Notes: generated by a model from the letters alone, not told the origin. A stretch of 64,000 nucleotides of DNA from Massilia antarctica (GCF_015689335.1 NZ_CP065053.1:2294001-2358000), one strand, 5' to 3'; positions 1-9,004 are shown, numbered from the stretch's first letter. Translations and numbers: made by a program.

Positions 1-545
1 TTGCCCACATCCGGCGCAAGTTCTTTGACGTGCATGCCGCCAGCGGTATCCCCGTGGCCGAGGAGGCCCTGCGCCGCATTGCAAAGCTGTATGCCATCGA
101 ACAGCAGGCGGCGGACATGACGCCGGTGCAGCGGCTCGCGTTGCGCGAACAGCAGGCCGTCCCAGCACTTGCCGACCTGCATACTTGGCTGCTTGCTACC
201 CAGCGCACTGTCGCTGCAGGCAGTGGTACCGCCAAAGCCATCGAGCATGCCCTCAAGCGCTGGCCAGCACTGCAGCGCTATGCCAGTTCGGGCAGTCTGC
301 CAATAGACAACAACCCCGTCGAGAACGCGATACGTCCTATCGCCATCGGCAAAAAGAACTGGCTGTTCACCGGCTCAGAGCGGGCCGGTCGCCGCGCCGC
401 CGCGATCCAAAGCCTGTTCGCCACCGCCAAGCTCAATGGCCTTGACCCTGCGCGCTGGCTCGCCCACACTCTCGAAAAACTTCCAACCTGCCCCAACAGC
501 AAGATCGATTCGCTGCTACCGTTCCCGAACTCTACGCCGTCTTAA
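1..545 (+). CDS. IS66 family transposase, C-terminal part (cut by window edge)
   Basis: The reading frame is open from the first base (codons starting at position 3) and ends at a TAA at 543-545. The protein begins inside the transposase, so the N-terminus and most of the DDE catalytic core lie outside the window. It shows the typical IS66 (TnpC) C-terminal signature: a CDNNxxE-like segment read here as IDNNPVENAIRPIAIGKKNW, then the GSERAGRRAA stretch. The Glu in NPVEN is the likely third catalytic acid of the DDE triad. An IS66-type terminal repeat lies just downstream, so the element ends at about 579. Family assignment is confident; whether the whole element is intact cannot be seen. Confidence 0.9.
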   Translation, partial: AHIRRKFFDVHAASGIPVAEEALRRIAKLYAIEQQAADMTPVQRLALREQQAVPALADLHTWLLATQRTVAAGSGTAKAIEHALKRWPALQRYASSGSLPIDNNPVENAIRPIAIGKKNWLFTGSERAGRRAAAIQSLFATAKLNGLDPARWLAHTLEKLPTCPNSKIDSLLPFPNSTPS

Positions 546-551
546 ACGGCA

Positions 552-579
552 CCGGAAGGTGACTCGGCTGGCCGCTTAC
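552..579 (+). repeat. IS66 right terminal inverted repeat
   Basis: Read on the minus strand, this starts GTAAGCGGCCAGCC, matching the conserved IS66 terminus (GTAAGCG). It lies 7 bp after the transposase stop codon, as expected for the right end. The 8-bp target duplication cannot be tested because the left end is outside the window. Part of it (566-573) also pairs with 593-600 just outside the element (GGCTGGCC/GGCCAGCC). Confidence 0.7.
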
Positions 580-1267
580 CGCCGATCGCCTCGGCCAGCC
601 GTTTGAGCTGGAGTGAGACTCTCCCTTGTTAAATTTGCCGACATCGCGCCCGAGAGCGCGGGTTAGTCGACTTTAACGTACTTCGGGTCTGCATTCCCGA
701 GCCTGAGGTACGCAAGGGCCCGAGCACAAGGCTATCTTCGAGCGTGAACGTCGTGCCGCCTGATGGGGCTAAGCAGCCCCCTTACGTCGGCCTAGGACGC
801 GCTGTAACCCATTTTGCCGAGATGGGCGCTGCTGTGTTGGAGAACAAAAAATGGTGAACGGCTGCGGACGACTTCTTGACAGCCGTACGTATCTGTAGCG
901 CCGCAGCGGGTACGGAAATGCGGATGGAGGGAGGTGGGGGGGAGGCAAAGGTCACCCTCCGGTCTACGTGTAGGCCAATCGGTATCGTGCTCAAAAAATT
1001 TTTCGGTGGCGAAAGTTTTTGAAGAGTCAGAAAGAGAAAAATATTGCCACAATACAATTTTCTGATCAGGACGGGGTGATTTGGCGGCTACCTTGAGGAT
1101 CTTTGACGGTGCGCTCGGCTTTAAAAAGCCTGCGGAAAATACAACAAATATTGCATGTGAATAATGCGTTAATGATAACTGTGATAATATAGACCCCTTC
1201 GTGTGGCCCTGCCTGTGCAATAAACCACGACCCGTCCCCCAGTCAACTTGCGATATTGGAATAGAGC
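580..1267. other. Intergenic region between IS66 and the vgrG module
   Basis: About 690 bp with no convincing gene. Minus-strand open frames here (782-1057 and 792-1346) have no recognisable protein character or ribosome binding site. The last 250 bp (from about 990) are clearly AT-richer than their surroundings and probably hold the promoter of the T6SS module. The rest may be debris left by the insertion sequence. Confidence 0.5.
1151..1179 (+). promoter_or_regulatory. Possible sigma70 promoter of the T6SS cargo module
   Basis: TTGCAT (1151-1156) and GATAAC (1174-1179) are separated by 17 bp inside an AT-rich patch about 90 bp upstream of the vgrG start. A second -10-like GATAAT lies at 1183-1188. 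This rests on consensus similarity alone. Confidence 0.3.
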
Positions 1268-3529
1268 ATGAGTAGAGCTTTGACCGTCTTACGTGACCTC
1301 GTTGGGGACCGTCAGCACAATCGCTTGTTGTGCTTGTCGTTTCCAAACCAAGACGCCCCTTCTGGTCAGTTGCTCATCAACAAGCTGGAAGCATTCGAGA
1401 GCTAATCAAAGCCCTTCGAGTTCCGCGTCGAACTGCTGTCTGACAATCCCGACATCCCGCTCAAGGATATGCAGGGAAAGATGCTGTGTGTACAGTTGGT
1501 TCGCCGCGATGGCACGCTGCGCTACTTCACCGGGATCGTCTTCAGCTTTTCCCTCAAAACGGCCGATGGCGGGGTGTCGTATTACGAAGCCTTGCTCGGT
1601 CCTTGGTACAAGTACCTGGCGATGCGGAAGGATAATTACCTCTTCCACTACACTACGATGTACCAGCAGACCGCCAGCATCTTCGGCGACTATGGCAGCC
1701 TGGCCGAGTGGGACTGGCGGGTGAGTGGCGCGACCGAGGTGCTTACGGACTGCTGCCAGTTTGACGAGAGTGACCGCAATTTTCTTGAGCGGCGCTGGGT
1801 CGGCAACGGTATCGTGTATTGGTTTGAACACTCGGAAAACGGCCACAAGCTGGTGCTGTCGGATGACACGACCAGCGTGGAGTCAATCGACGGCGATCCT
1901 TCGATCCGGTTCCAACGTCATGGCGGCGAGGCAGAGGAGGACGGCTTGGGCGAGTGGTCGCCTTCGCGGCAAATCATGCAGGGCGCAGTAGCGCTCGCAT
2001 CTTTTGACTTCAAATCACCTACTCCTGTTCACACTTCGCTGCCGACAGTGAGTCAGCAGGGGAATGTACCGAGCATCGAATCGTACGAATACACCGGGGC
2101 ATACGGCTTCACGGGTGGCGGGCGCTCCCTGGCACAGTTGCGGATGGAAGAATTCGAGGCCGCTGGCAAGCAGTTTGAAGGTTCCGGGAATAACCGCAGC
2201 GTCCTTCCGGGGCGCTGGTTCAGACTCGCCGACCACTTTGACGCCAGCGCGACCGGTAACGACGCCCAGGCGCGTGAGTTTCTGATTCTTGAAGTAGTTC
2301 ACAGTGCGTCGAACAACTATCACGTCAAAAACACTGCCGAATCCCACTACCAAAATCGGCTGCGCGCGATCCGCAAGATCATTCCTTATCGAGCCGGGCG
2401 CGACCATAACAGCGTGGAGACCAAAATCCACGGCATCCAGACCGCGACCGTAGTAGGGCCGGCTGGCGAAGAGATTCACACGGATGAATTCGGGCGCGTG
2501 CGCGTGCAGTTTCATTGGGACCGGGCCGGCACAAACGACGAAAAAAGTTCGGCATGGCTTCGCGTGGCTACGCCGTGGGCCGGCGCTAACTTTGGTGTGA
2601 CCGCGATTCCCCGAATCAACGGAGAAGTTCTTGTGCAATTCATAGACGGGAATCCAAACCGTCCGATCATCACCGGCATGGTGCCGAATGCGGACACGAT
2701 GCCGCCGTGGACACTGCCGGCCAACAAGACGCAAAGTGGCATCCTCTCGCGTTCCACGCCGGGCGGTAGCTACGACAACGCCAATGCGCTGCGCTTTGAG
2801 GACAAAAAAGGTAGTGAGCAGCTCTGGCTGCATGCGGAAAAAGATCAACTGACCGAAGTTGAGCACGACGAGGACAAGTGGGTCGGCAACGACCGACGAA
2901 AAACTATCGATAGGGACGAGACCACGCTCGTCAAGCGCGACAGAACCGAGACGGTCAATCGTGACGAGACCATTACGGTGCATCATGATCGCACCGAGAC
3001 TGTGGATAACAACGAGACCATTACGATCCATAACAACCGTGCTGAACGCGTGGATCACAACGAGAAAATCAGCATCGGCGACAACCGCTCTGAAGACGTG
3101 GGCAAGAACGAAACTATCGATATCGGCGGTAACCGCACGAAATCGGTCGTGAAGAACGAGAAGGATACTATCGGCAAGAGCTGGTCGATCAACGTGGCCA
3201 AGTTCAAAACCGAGACTATCGGCATGGCTTATATGCAGAACGTGGGCATGGGCCGCATGGAAAACGTGGGCTTGGGCTACAACTTGAATGTCGGTATGGT
3301 CATGGCAACCGTGGTTGGGGAAGATCAGATCACCAAGGTCGGCAAGAAAATTGCGACCACTGCTGGCGAAGAATTGTCGATCACGGTCGGCAAGGCGACC
3401 TTGGTCATGAAGGCGGATGGCACCATAACGTTTAATGGGCATACCTTCAGTGTGGGTACCACCGATGAACAAACCTTCAAGGCCGATGGCAACATCACCA
3501 TGAAGGGCAAAAAAATCCAGGAAAACTAA
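1268..3529 (+). pseudogene. vgrG: Type VI secretion spike protein VgrG, interrupted by an in-frame stop
   Basis: From the ATG at 1268 the frame reads a typical VgrG N-terminus (MSRALTVLRDLVGDRQ...), stops at TAA 1403-1405 (codon 46), and continues in the same frame (SKPFEFRVELLSDNP...) to 3529. Restored length is 753 codons, normal for VgrG. Seen in order: a gp27-like base domain, a gp5 OB-fold segment around TDEFGRVRVQFHWDR (about residue 410), and a C-terminal beta-helix of 16-residue repeats. VgrG trimers tip the T6SS needle and carry effectors. The stop falls where relatives carry a hydrophobic residue (ESLSKPFEF expected), so a single-base change of a Leu codon is likely. A start at ATG 1469 would give 686 residues lacking the first 67, with no well-spaced ribosome binding site. 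It could also be a sequencing error. Confidence 0.85.
2891..3370 (+). repeat. 48-bp coding repeats (VgrG needle beta-helix)
   Basis: About ten degenerate 16-residue units follow one another, for example DRTETVNRDETITVHH, DRTETVDNNETITIHN and NRAERVDHNEKISIGD, drifting later to units rich in NVG/TIG. Each is two octads of the VxxxET(I/V) kind known from the gp5 and VgrG triple-stranded beta-helix. The first units are most alike at DNA level, and divergence grows towards the 3' end. Confidence 0.75.
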
Positions 3530-4059
3530 TGACCCAAGCCAAGACGAACGGGGCTGTCGCACCCATCGCTGATGCCCGAGACGAGGCCGTTGCCTCCGAC
3601 CAGCTTCTACACGACGTGATGATCCTGACTCCGCAACTTCCCACGCGCGCCGACGGCATCGCCGTAGGTACCCTGGACGGCTTCGACATAAACGGGGGGG
3701 CGCTGGTCAGCATTCCGACCTTGGGTCTGAGCCGGATCCCGGCGCGCAGCATTAACCCGCTCGATGGAACTCAGGTGGGGCAGTCCTTAGCCCTCGGCTT
3801 CGAAGATTGCGATCCGCTGCGGCCGATCATCCTCGGCTTCATGCTGACAGCGCCCCAAGCCGGCGCGCCCGTGCCGGCCGAGGTGCTGCTCGATGGCGAA
3901 CGGATCGCGTTGACAGCCGAACGCCAGATCGAATTGCGCTGCGGCGATGCGGCGCTGATCCTGAGCGCCGACGGCCGCATCGAGCTGCGCGGCACATACA
4001 TCACCAGTTACGCCAGTGCCACGCAACGCATCTTGGGTGGCTCCGTCAACATCAATTAA
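3529..4059 (+). CDS. DUF6484 domain protein, T6SS spike accessory
   Basis: 176 residues. The ATG overlaps the vgrG stop by one base (TAATG), so the two are translationally coupled. Residues 40-110 form a small beta domain (IAVGTLDGFDINGGALVSIP... then GQSLALGFEDCDPLRPIILG) resembling the OB-like domain called DUF6484, found in proteins encoded directly after vgrG. Residues 115-176 (VLLDGERIALTAERQIELRCG...) look like a short tip of beta-helix repeats ending in SYASATQRILGGSVNIN, reminiscent of VgrG/DUF2345 tails. A role in extending or capping the spike, or in loading cargo, is inferred from position. There is no signal peptide or membrane segment. Confidence 0.7.
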   Translation: MTQAKTNGAVAPIADARDEAVASDQLLHDVMILTPQLPTRADGIAVGTLDGFDINGGALVSIPTLGLSRIPARSINPLDGTQVGQSLALGFEDCDPLRPIILGFMLTAPQAGAPVPAEVLLDGERIALTAERQIELRCGDAALILSADGRIELRGTYITSYASATQRILGGSVNIN

Positions 4060-4073
4060 ACGCAGGGTTCAAG

Positions 4074-5201
4074 GTGGAAGTCATCCTCGGTTCAAAACAT
4101 CTCGCGGTCGATATCAGTTGCGCGCTCGATGTCGGTGGTCGCGAGCATTTGGTGGTAGTCGCCAAGGGTACCTGGCAAATCCCCGTTGCCGGCCAGCGTC
4201 CCCGCCCGCTCCCGCCGCAGGCGGTGGAGCAAGCCGACGTGTTCGTCGGCGACCCTGCGGACAGCGCCATTCTGTACGGCGCCGACACGCCCCGTTTTAA
4301 GCCGCGCTGCGACGTGCTGTTCAATGCAAGCGCCCATGCGCCCGACGGCGTGCCGGTAAAAGAACTTGCGGTGGTGTGGCAGGTCGGGCCGTTGCGGAAG
4401 GGCTTGAAGGCGCATGGTAAGCGTCACTGGAAAAAGCGCCTTGGCTTGGTGTCGCTCTCCGACGCAGAACCGTTCCTGCGCATGCCGCTGCACTTCGGCA
4501 TGGCATTTGGCGGCTCGCGCATCTATAAAAAAGGCTGGGGCGGAAATGCCCGCGTTCTGACTGAAGCTCAACTGGCCAATCCAGTCGGTATGGGCTGGTA
4601 CGGCGCGCGCGCCGACGAGGATGTCGATGGTCAGCCGGCGCCCTGCCTGGAGGCGCTCGATGAGCCCGTGCGCAAGCCCGATGGCAAGCAAATGCCTGTG
4701 GCGTTTTCCGCGATCGCACGCCATTGGCAACCGCGTCCCGGCTTTGCCGGCACCTATGACGAACAGTGGCAGCGCGACGTTTTTCCTTTTATGCCGGAAG
4801 ACTTCGACGAGCAGTTCAATCAGTGCGCGCCGGCCGACCAACAGATGGAGTATCCGACCGGCGGAGAACAGGTCATCCTGCGCAACATGATGGCTGGCCG
4901 CCCTGACGTGCGCTTCAAGCTGCCGCGGCTCGATAACGTCAGCATGCGCATCCTGCGCAACGACTATACCGGGGACGAATTGCTGGCGCCGGCCGATACA
5001 TTGTATTTCGAGCCCGATGAGGAGCGCTTTAGCGTGGTCTGGCGCGCTAGCTTCCCAGTCATGCGCCGCATCCAGGAGTTCGCCACGGTCTCGGTGGGCC
5101 CGCTCAGCGCCGCATTCTGGGACCAGAAAGCCTTGGGCGACGGGTGCGCTGGCTGTGGTGGGGGTGCGGCGCAACCTGAGCAGCAAGCGGAGGGCGCATG
5201 A
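4074..5201 (+). CDS. DUF2169 domain protein, T6SS effector-loading adaptor type
   Basis: 375 residues from GTG 4074. The open frame extends further upstream, but the conserved family sequence begins at VEVILGSKHLAVDI and upstream sequence overlaps the previous gene, so GTG is preferred. DUF2169 proteins are encoded beside vgrG and PAAR-like genes in Proteobacteria and are thought to help load effectors on the spike. Recognisable family segments are VVVAKGTWQIP near the start, DVLFNASAHAPDGVPVKEL in the first third, RMPLHFGMAFGG in the middle, and the closing RIQEFATVSVGPLSAAFWDQK. The C-terminus is Cys/Gly-rich (GCAGCGGGAAQ). It overlaps the next gene by 4 bp. Confidence 0.8.
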   Translation: MEVILGSKHLAVDISCALDVGGREHLVVVAKGTWQIPVAGQRPRPLPPQAVEQADVFVGDPADSAILYGADTPRFKPRCDVLFNASAHAPDGVPVKELAVVWQVGPLRKGLKAHGKRHWKKRLGLVSLSDAEPFLRMPLHFGMAFGGSRIYKKGWGGNARVLTEAQLANPVGMGWYGARADEDVDGQPAPCLEALDEPVRKPDGKQMPVAFSAIARHWQPRPGFAGTYDEQWQRDVFPFMPEDFDEQFNQCAPADQQMEYPTGGEQVILRNMMAGRPDVRFKLPRLDNVSMRILRNDYTGDELLAPADTLYFEPDEERFSVVWRASFPVMRRIQEFATVSVGPLSAAFWDQKALGDGCAGCGGGAAQPEQQAEGA

Positions 5202-6307
5202 ACGGACCATACCAAGCGCGCAGCGCGCAGCCTACGAGCCACGAGCGCAGCCTTCGCGTCCATGCGGCCGGGTTGTGCTGCTCGCTAGGCTACCATTTGC
5301 AGGCCGCTGTGCATGCTATGCGCGCCAACATGGACCACTTCCAGGCTAGCGGTTTTTTCACCCCGAGATCGGACCGGATTAACGTGGCATGTCTGCCCGA
5401 TGCTCTATTCGGTACCGAGCGCCTCGCACGCTGGGTGGAGTTCGTCTTACGCGATTGCGCTTCCGGGATGACGGACCCAGCCTCCCTGTACTGTGCTCGC
5501 CGCACCGCCGTGATCGTACTTGCGCCGGGGCCGGCGCGCGCACATGCCGATCCTGCGGTCTACGGCGGCATCGTGCGCGACGTGCTCGAACGACTGCGCG
5601 ACGAGCATGACGCCGGTGCGGCCCTCCAGCTTGGCGCCGATGCGCACCGCATCAATGTGCTGTCCCAAGACCGTACGGGCCTGGGAGAGGCGCTCCTGCA
5701 CAGCGCGCGACAGCTGGGCGGTGAAGAAGCCGAGCAGGTCCTAGTGCTCGGAGTCGACAGCTACCTCAATGCGGGCGACATCAATGCCGCGCTGCGGGAC
5801 GAACGTCTGTTCGTGCCGGGCAACAGTAACGGCTTTGTCCCGGGCGAGGCCGCCGCCGCTGTCGTGCTGCGCGCGGCTACCGTCGATGCACCTGGTTTGC
5901 ACATCAAGGGCGTGGGCCAAGCACACGAACCCGGACGCCACGATGGCAGTGTCCCCTCGCGCGGCAAGGGCTTGACCGAAGCGATTCGCGCTGCGTGCAA
6001 GCAGGCCAAGCTCGAACCGACCGAGTTGGCGTTTCGCATCAGTGACCAGAACGGCGAACAGTTCTTTTCTAAGGACGCCGCCAATGCGATAACGCGTGTG
6101 ACTTTCGGCGGTCAACGGCTCGCGCAACTGACCATCGCCGACAAGATCGGCGAAGTTGGCGCGGTAGCCGGTCTGGCGATGCTGGCTTGGCTGCTGTGTG
6201 ACATGGCTGAGCCGGCACTCTCTCCGGGCCAGCTGGGCCTGCTGCATCTAGCAAACGATAACGGTGATCGCTGTGCGATCATCCTGCGCCACAATTTGGA
6301 AGGATGA
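5198..6307 (+). CDS. Beta-ketoacyl synthase-fold protein of T6SS module, catalytic residues apparently absent
   Basis: 369 residues; the ATGA start overlaps the DUF2169 gene. The thiolase/ketosynthase fold is seen from GVDSYL (185-190), GNSNGFVPGEAAAAVVLR (208-225; compare RDGFVxGEGA in KAS enzymes) and KIGEVGAVAGL (316-326; compare KSxxGHxxAAG). The KAS catalytic Cys-His-His are not where expected: no Cys precedes GLGEALLHSA, the NAHGT loop reads SDQNGE (282-287), and the GH motif reads GE (318-319). It is shorter than FabF (about 410 residues). Ketosynthase-like proteins of this kind occur beside DUF2169 and PAAR-like genes in T6SS loci. A structural or acyl-binding role rather than condensation is inferred. 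Confidence 0.7.
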   Translation: MNGPYQARSAQPTSHERSLRVHAAGLCCSLGYHLQAAVHAMRANMDHFQASGFFTPRSDRINVACLPDALFGTERLARWVEFVLRDCASGMTDPASLYCARRTAVIVLAPGPARAHADPAVYGGIVRDVLERLRDEHDAGAALQLGADAHRINVLSQDRTGLGEALLHSARQLGGEEAEQVLVLGVDSYLNAGDINAALRDERLFVPGNSNGFVPGEAAAAVVLRAATVDAPGLHIKGVGQAHEPGRHDGSVPSRGKGLTEAIRAACKQAKLEPTELAFRISDQNGEQFFSKDAANAITRVTFGGQRLAQLTIADKIGEVGAVAGLAMLAWLLCDMAEPALSPGQLGLLHLANDNGDRCAIILRHNLEG

Positions 6308-6308
6308 G

Positions 6309-6695
6309 ATGGAAACTCACGTGTACGCCAACGATAACGAAATTTGTTCCAAGGCTGCCGACGGAAAATCCGTGGTCAGTCCCGATCCTTGCTGGAGCCC
6401 ACCGCCTCCGAGCGCCGGCCCAGTCGTAGTCCCCTACGTCAACACTGCCTTTGCCAAGGACTTAGCCAACGGATCGAGCACCGTTTTCATCTGCGGCACC
6501 CCTGTGGCGCTCCGCGACGTCTCCTACCTCGACAACAGCATCGGCAACGAACCGGCCACCCGCAATCTGGGCATGGGCGTCTCCAGCCATACCATCAAGG
6601 GCAAGGCGTATTTCACCGACTGGTCACCGGACGTCAAATTCGAGGGGCTCAATGTCTGCCGCCATACTGATCCAATGACGCACAACCATAGTTAA
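6309..6695 (+). CDS. DUF4150 PAAR-like spike-tip protein
   Basis: 128 residues from ATG 6309, one base after the previous stop; the preceding gene's end (GGAAGGATGAG) supplies the ribosome binding site. DUF4150 proteins are PAAR-like and sharpen the VgrG tip while linking it to an effector. Typical features are the early Cys/Asp-rich KAADGKSVVSPDPCW with PPPPSAGPVVVPYVNTA, the middle GTPVALRDVSYLDNSIGNEP, and the HxxxCxH-like end NVCRHTDPMTHNHS that could bind the tip metal. It is a stand-alone PAAR-like protein, with the presumed cargo encoded separately 10 bp downstream. Confidence 0.85.
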   Translation: METHVYANDNEICSKAADGKSVVSPDPCWSPPPPSAGPVVVPYVNTAFAKDLANGSSTVFICGTPVALRDVSYLDNSIGNEPATRNLGMGVSSHTIKGKAYFTDWSPDVKFEGLNVCRHTDPMTHNHS

Positions 6696-6705
6696 GAGGC
6701 GAAGC

Positions 6706-7959
6706 ATGGCAAGTACGTCAAACACGCCGGCAATGTATTTCCTCGACACCCCGGACGCGAAAAAATTCTGCGCAAAAGACATAGACGACCTGAAAAAGCA
6801 GTGCGCACCTGACGACCGCAACAAGAAAAATCGCGGCAAGGGCAAGCCAAAGGCACGAACCCGTCATGGTGACAACGGCAAGGAAGGCAACTGGGTGATG
6901 GATCATTGCGGTCCCTTGCTCATGAAGCCCGGAGAGGACTTTGAGGACTGGATTAAGGATTTCAAAGACGTTGATGGGATGATGAGAAAGGTCGCGGCCG
7001 AGTTAAAAGACAAGGTGATCGGCAAGATCGAGGAGGAACTGCTTGAATATGGGGCCAAGGCGGTCGGCAAGATGGCCGTGCGGCGTGGGTTGACTGGATG
7101 GATTCCGGTGGTCGGCTGGATCATGACGGCGGTCGACGTGGCTGTAACGGCGGTCGATGTCGCCACCAAGGTGTCAGATATGAAAGACACCGTCAAGGGA
7201 CTCAAGGATACGGTCGGGAGACTCACGGAGCAAGCTGGCAAGATAACCGATACGTACAAGAAATATGAAGACAAAATAAAAAATTTCCCCAATCTTTCCA
7301 AGGACGAGCAGGAGAAGGTTGCTCGCGACGTCATGGTGGACGTGCAGACGGCCTATGCGACGACCAATCACTGCTTGCGTGCACGCAAATGCATGCTGGT
7401 CCCGTATAGCAAAGGCGGTGTGGAAAAATGGGCCGGCAACGGTTGCTGCCCCGGCCAGACGGGTCATCACTTGATACCTGATGCGATGTTCCGTGACCCC
7501 AAAGGAAGCGAGGACATGAGGAAAAATTGGAAGAACAATCCCGCTAATTACAAGGACGGGAAACTGAAAACCCTGCAGCGCAGCAAATTGCCGAAAAAAG
7601 ATTGTTGGGAAAAATATTCGGATGGGGCTGCGCCTACCATTTGTGCGGAGGGCGCCAATCAGCACTCCGGTTCGCACGGCGCGATTCACGACCTTACAGA
7701 CGTTTCGCTGCGGACGTCAGGTTATGCGGGCAAGACCGATATGCCGTATGAGAAAGCGCGCGATCTTGCGATCAGTGGCGTCAGCAAATTGTACGGGTGC
7801 GATCCGCGATGTCTAAAAGCCCAGCTTGACGCGTATTATTGCGGCAAGGCCGCCAGCAAGACGCCGCCTTGTTCGGGCTGTGAAAAAGCAAGTGTGGTTC
7901 CTAACTCCGGCAAGGGTACTTCCCGAGATGGTGATATAGAAGTTAGCAACGAAGAATAA
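6706..7959 (+). CDS. Candidate T6SS effector with C-terminal GHH/HNH-type nuclease domain
   Basis: 417 residues. The N-terminus (1-90) is Cys- and Lys-rich and unrecognised. Residues 124-155 are hydrophobic (RRGLTGWIPVVGWIMTAVDV), as in many PAAR-linked effectors, followed by a helical or coiled-coil stretch to about 210. The C-terminal domain has QTGHHLIPDAMF with GHH at 253-255 and further His at 320, 324 and 328 (NQHSGSHGAIHDL), plus about ten cysteines, fitting the GHH2-type HNH/endonuclease VII toxins (the toxin class of P. aeruginosa Tse7). DNA cleavage in target cells is inferred. It lies between a PAAR-like gene and a candidate immunity gene. The specific family is a motif call; the toxin role is well supported by context. 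Confidence 0.75.
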   Translation: MASTSNTPAMYFLDTPDAKKFCAKDIDDLKKQCAPDDRNKKNRGKGKPKARTRHGDNGKEGNWVMDHCGPLLMKPGEDFEDWIKDFKDVDGMMRKVAAELKDKVIGKIEEELLEYGAKAVGKMAVRRGLTGWIPVVGWIMTAVDVAVTAVDVATKVSDMKDTVKGLKDTVGRLTEQAGKITDTYKKYEDKIKNFPNLSKDEQEKVARDVMVDVQTAYATTNHCLRARKCMLVPYSKGGVEKWAGNGCCPGQTGHHLIPDAMFRDPKGSEDMRKNWKNNPANYKDGKLKTLQRSKLPKKDCWEKYSDGAAPTICAEGANQHSGSHGAIHDLTDVSLRTSGYAGKTDMPYEKARDLAISGVSKLYGCDPRCLKAQLDAYYCGKAASKTPPCSGCEKASVVPNSGKGTSRDGDIEVSNEE

Positions 7960-7969
7960 AGGAGTGCGA

Positions 7970-9004
7970 ATGATTTTTGATAAAAATATGTGGTCTCATA
8001 TCGGCAAGGGTTTTTTCGTCAAGGATTGCACGATTGGTTTTGAGGACGGTCGGCTCGGATTTTTGCTGGTAGAAGACGGTGATGCTGACCACCGCGACGA
8101 GGCGTGGGAAACGCGCCTGGTTGCGGTCAAGCTCGATTTACCCGTCGACAAGCGTTTCTTTGTGCGTGCTGGCGACAATATGGGCTCCTCGACGCTGTCT
8201 TCTGCCTGGGCGCCTGACCAGTCCGAGTTTGTTATGGTCGACATCTCCCGCAGCGTGTGGGGCTACAAGCCCAAGGAGTACAAGGGAAGCGAAGAGCCCA
8301 TTCCCTTCGATCCGAAAGGGCATCATTACGATTCTGCCGTCGTTAAAGTGGCGCGGGTCGGTACCACGGTATATGCAATCGGATCCCCATTCCGCATTTT
8401 CCAACGCATCAAGGGTCAGCAATGGAAGGAAATGACAGGTGTTCCGATTCCGGCTGCGTTTGAGAGCGGTGATCTGGAAAAAATTATTGCAGCAGTGGCA
8501 GACTCGGTGTTTTACGATTTGGCGGGTTTTTCCGACCACGACATGTATGCGGTCGGCGACGCCGGCACGGTATGGCATTTCGACGGTAAGCGCTGGCAGC
8601 AGATTCCCTTTCCAACCAATGTACAGCTCAACACCGTAGCTTGCGGAGAGAACGGTGACGTTTACATTACCGATATCCGTGGCAATCTTTGGAAAGGCGG
8701 AGGCACCAAGTGGTCCTTGCTTTGCGAAATGGACCAAAGCCTGCCCTTCAAGGACTCCGCTTGGTTCAACGGACGTCTGTGGTGTGCCAATGATTACGGC
8801 ATGTATGTCCTGGAGGGGAAAAAACTGGTCGCCGCGCACAGGGCGAAGATCGATCCGGTTCCCAACGAAGTTGCCCTGCACAGTCATCGTATCGATGTCT
8901 CGCCCGACGGCAAACAGATGCTGGTCTGCGGCGGTGACGGTGCGGCGCTGCACGACGGCAAAAAATGGACCCTGCTGTTCTCGGGCATGTCGCTGGTCGA
9001 CTGA
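7970..9004 (+). CDS. Beta-propeller-like protein, candidate immunity protein to the upstream effector
   Basis: 344 residues from ATG 7970, preceded by a strong AAAGGAG at 7958-7964; a GTG at 7964 would sit in the ribosome binding site. The gene starts 10 bp after the effector. There is no signal peptide or membrane segment, so it is cytosolic, as expected for protection against a nuclease. Repeated short blades are seen (DMYAVGDAGTVWHFDGKRWQQ; DVYITDIRGNLWKGGGTKWSL; QMLVCGGDGAALHDGKKWTL), each a Gly-x-(V/L)-W/H-x-(D/G)-G-x-K-W motif, suggesting a WD40/YVTN-like propeller. No enzyme motif is visible. The immunity function is inferred from position only. Confidence 0.55.
   Translation: MIFDKNMWSHIGKGFFVKDCTIGFEDGRLGFLLVEDGDADHRDEAWETRLVAVKLDLPVDKRFFVRAGDNMGSSTLSSAWAPDQSEFVMVDISRSVWGYKPKEYKGSEEPIPFDPKGHHYDSAVVKVARVGTTVYAIGSPFRIFQRIKGQQWKEMTGVPIPAAFESGDLEKIIAAVADSVFYDLAGFSDHDMYAVGDAGTVWHFDGKRWQQIPFPTNVQLNTVACGENGDVYITDIRGNLWKGGGTKWSLLCEMDQSLPFKDSAWFNGRLWCANDYGMYVLEGKKLVAAHRAKIDPVPNEVALHSHRIDVSPDGKQMLVCGGDGAALHDGKKWTLLFSGMSLVD

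Noticed and set aside
580..1267. rRNA or tRNA remnant near the IS66 element
   Set aside because: No cloverleaf or rRNA-like conserved stretch could be found on either strand.
792..1346. 184-codon minus-strand open frame upstream of vgrG
   Set aside because: It overlaps the AT-rich presumed promoter and the vgrG start, has no ribosome binding site and its translation resembles no family.
2891..3370. Possible satellite or CRISPR-like repeat in vgrG
   Set aside because: It is a coding repeat in frame with the known octad beta-helix of VgrG.
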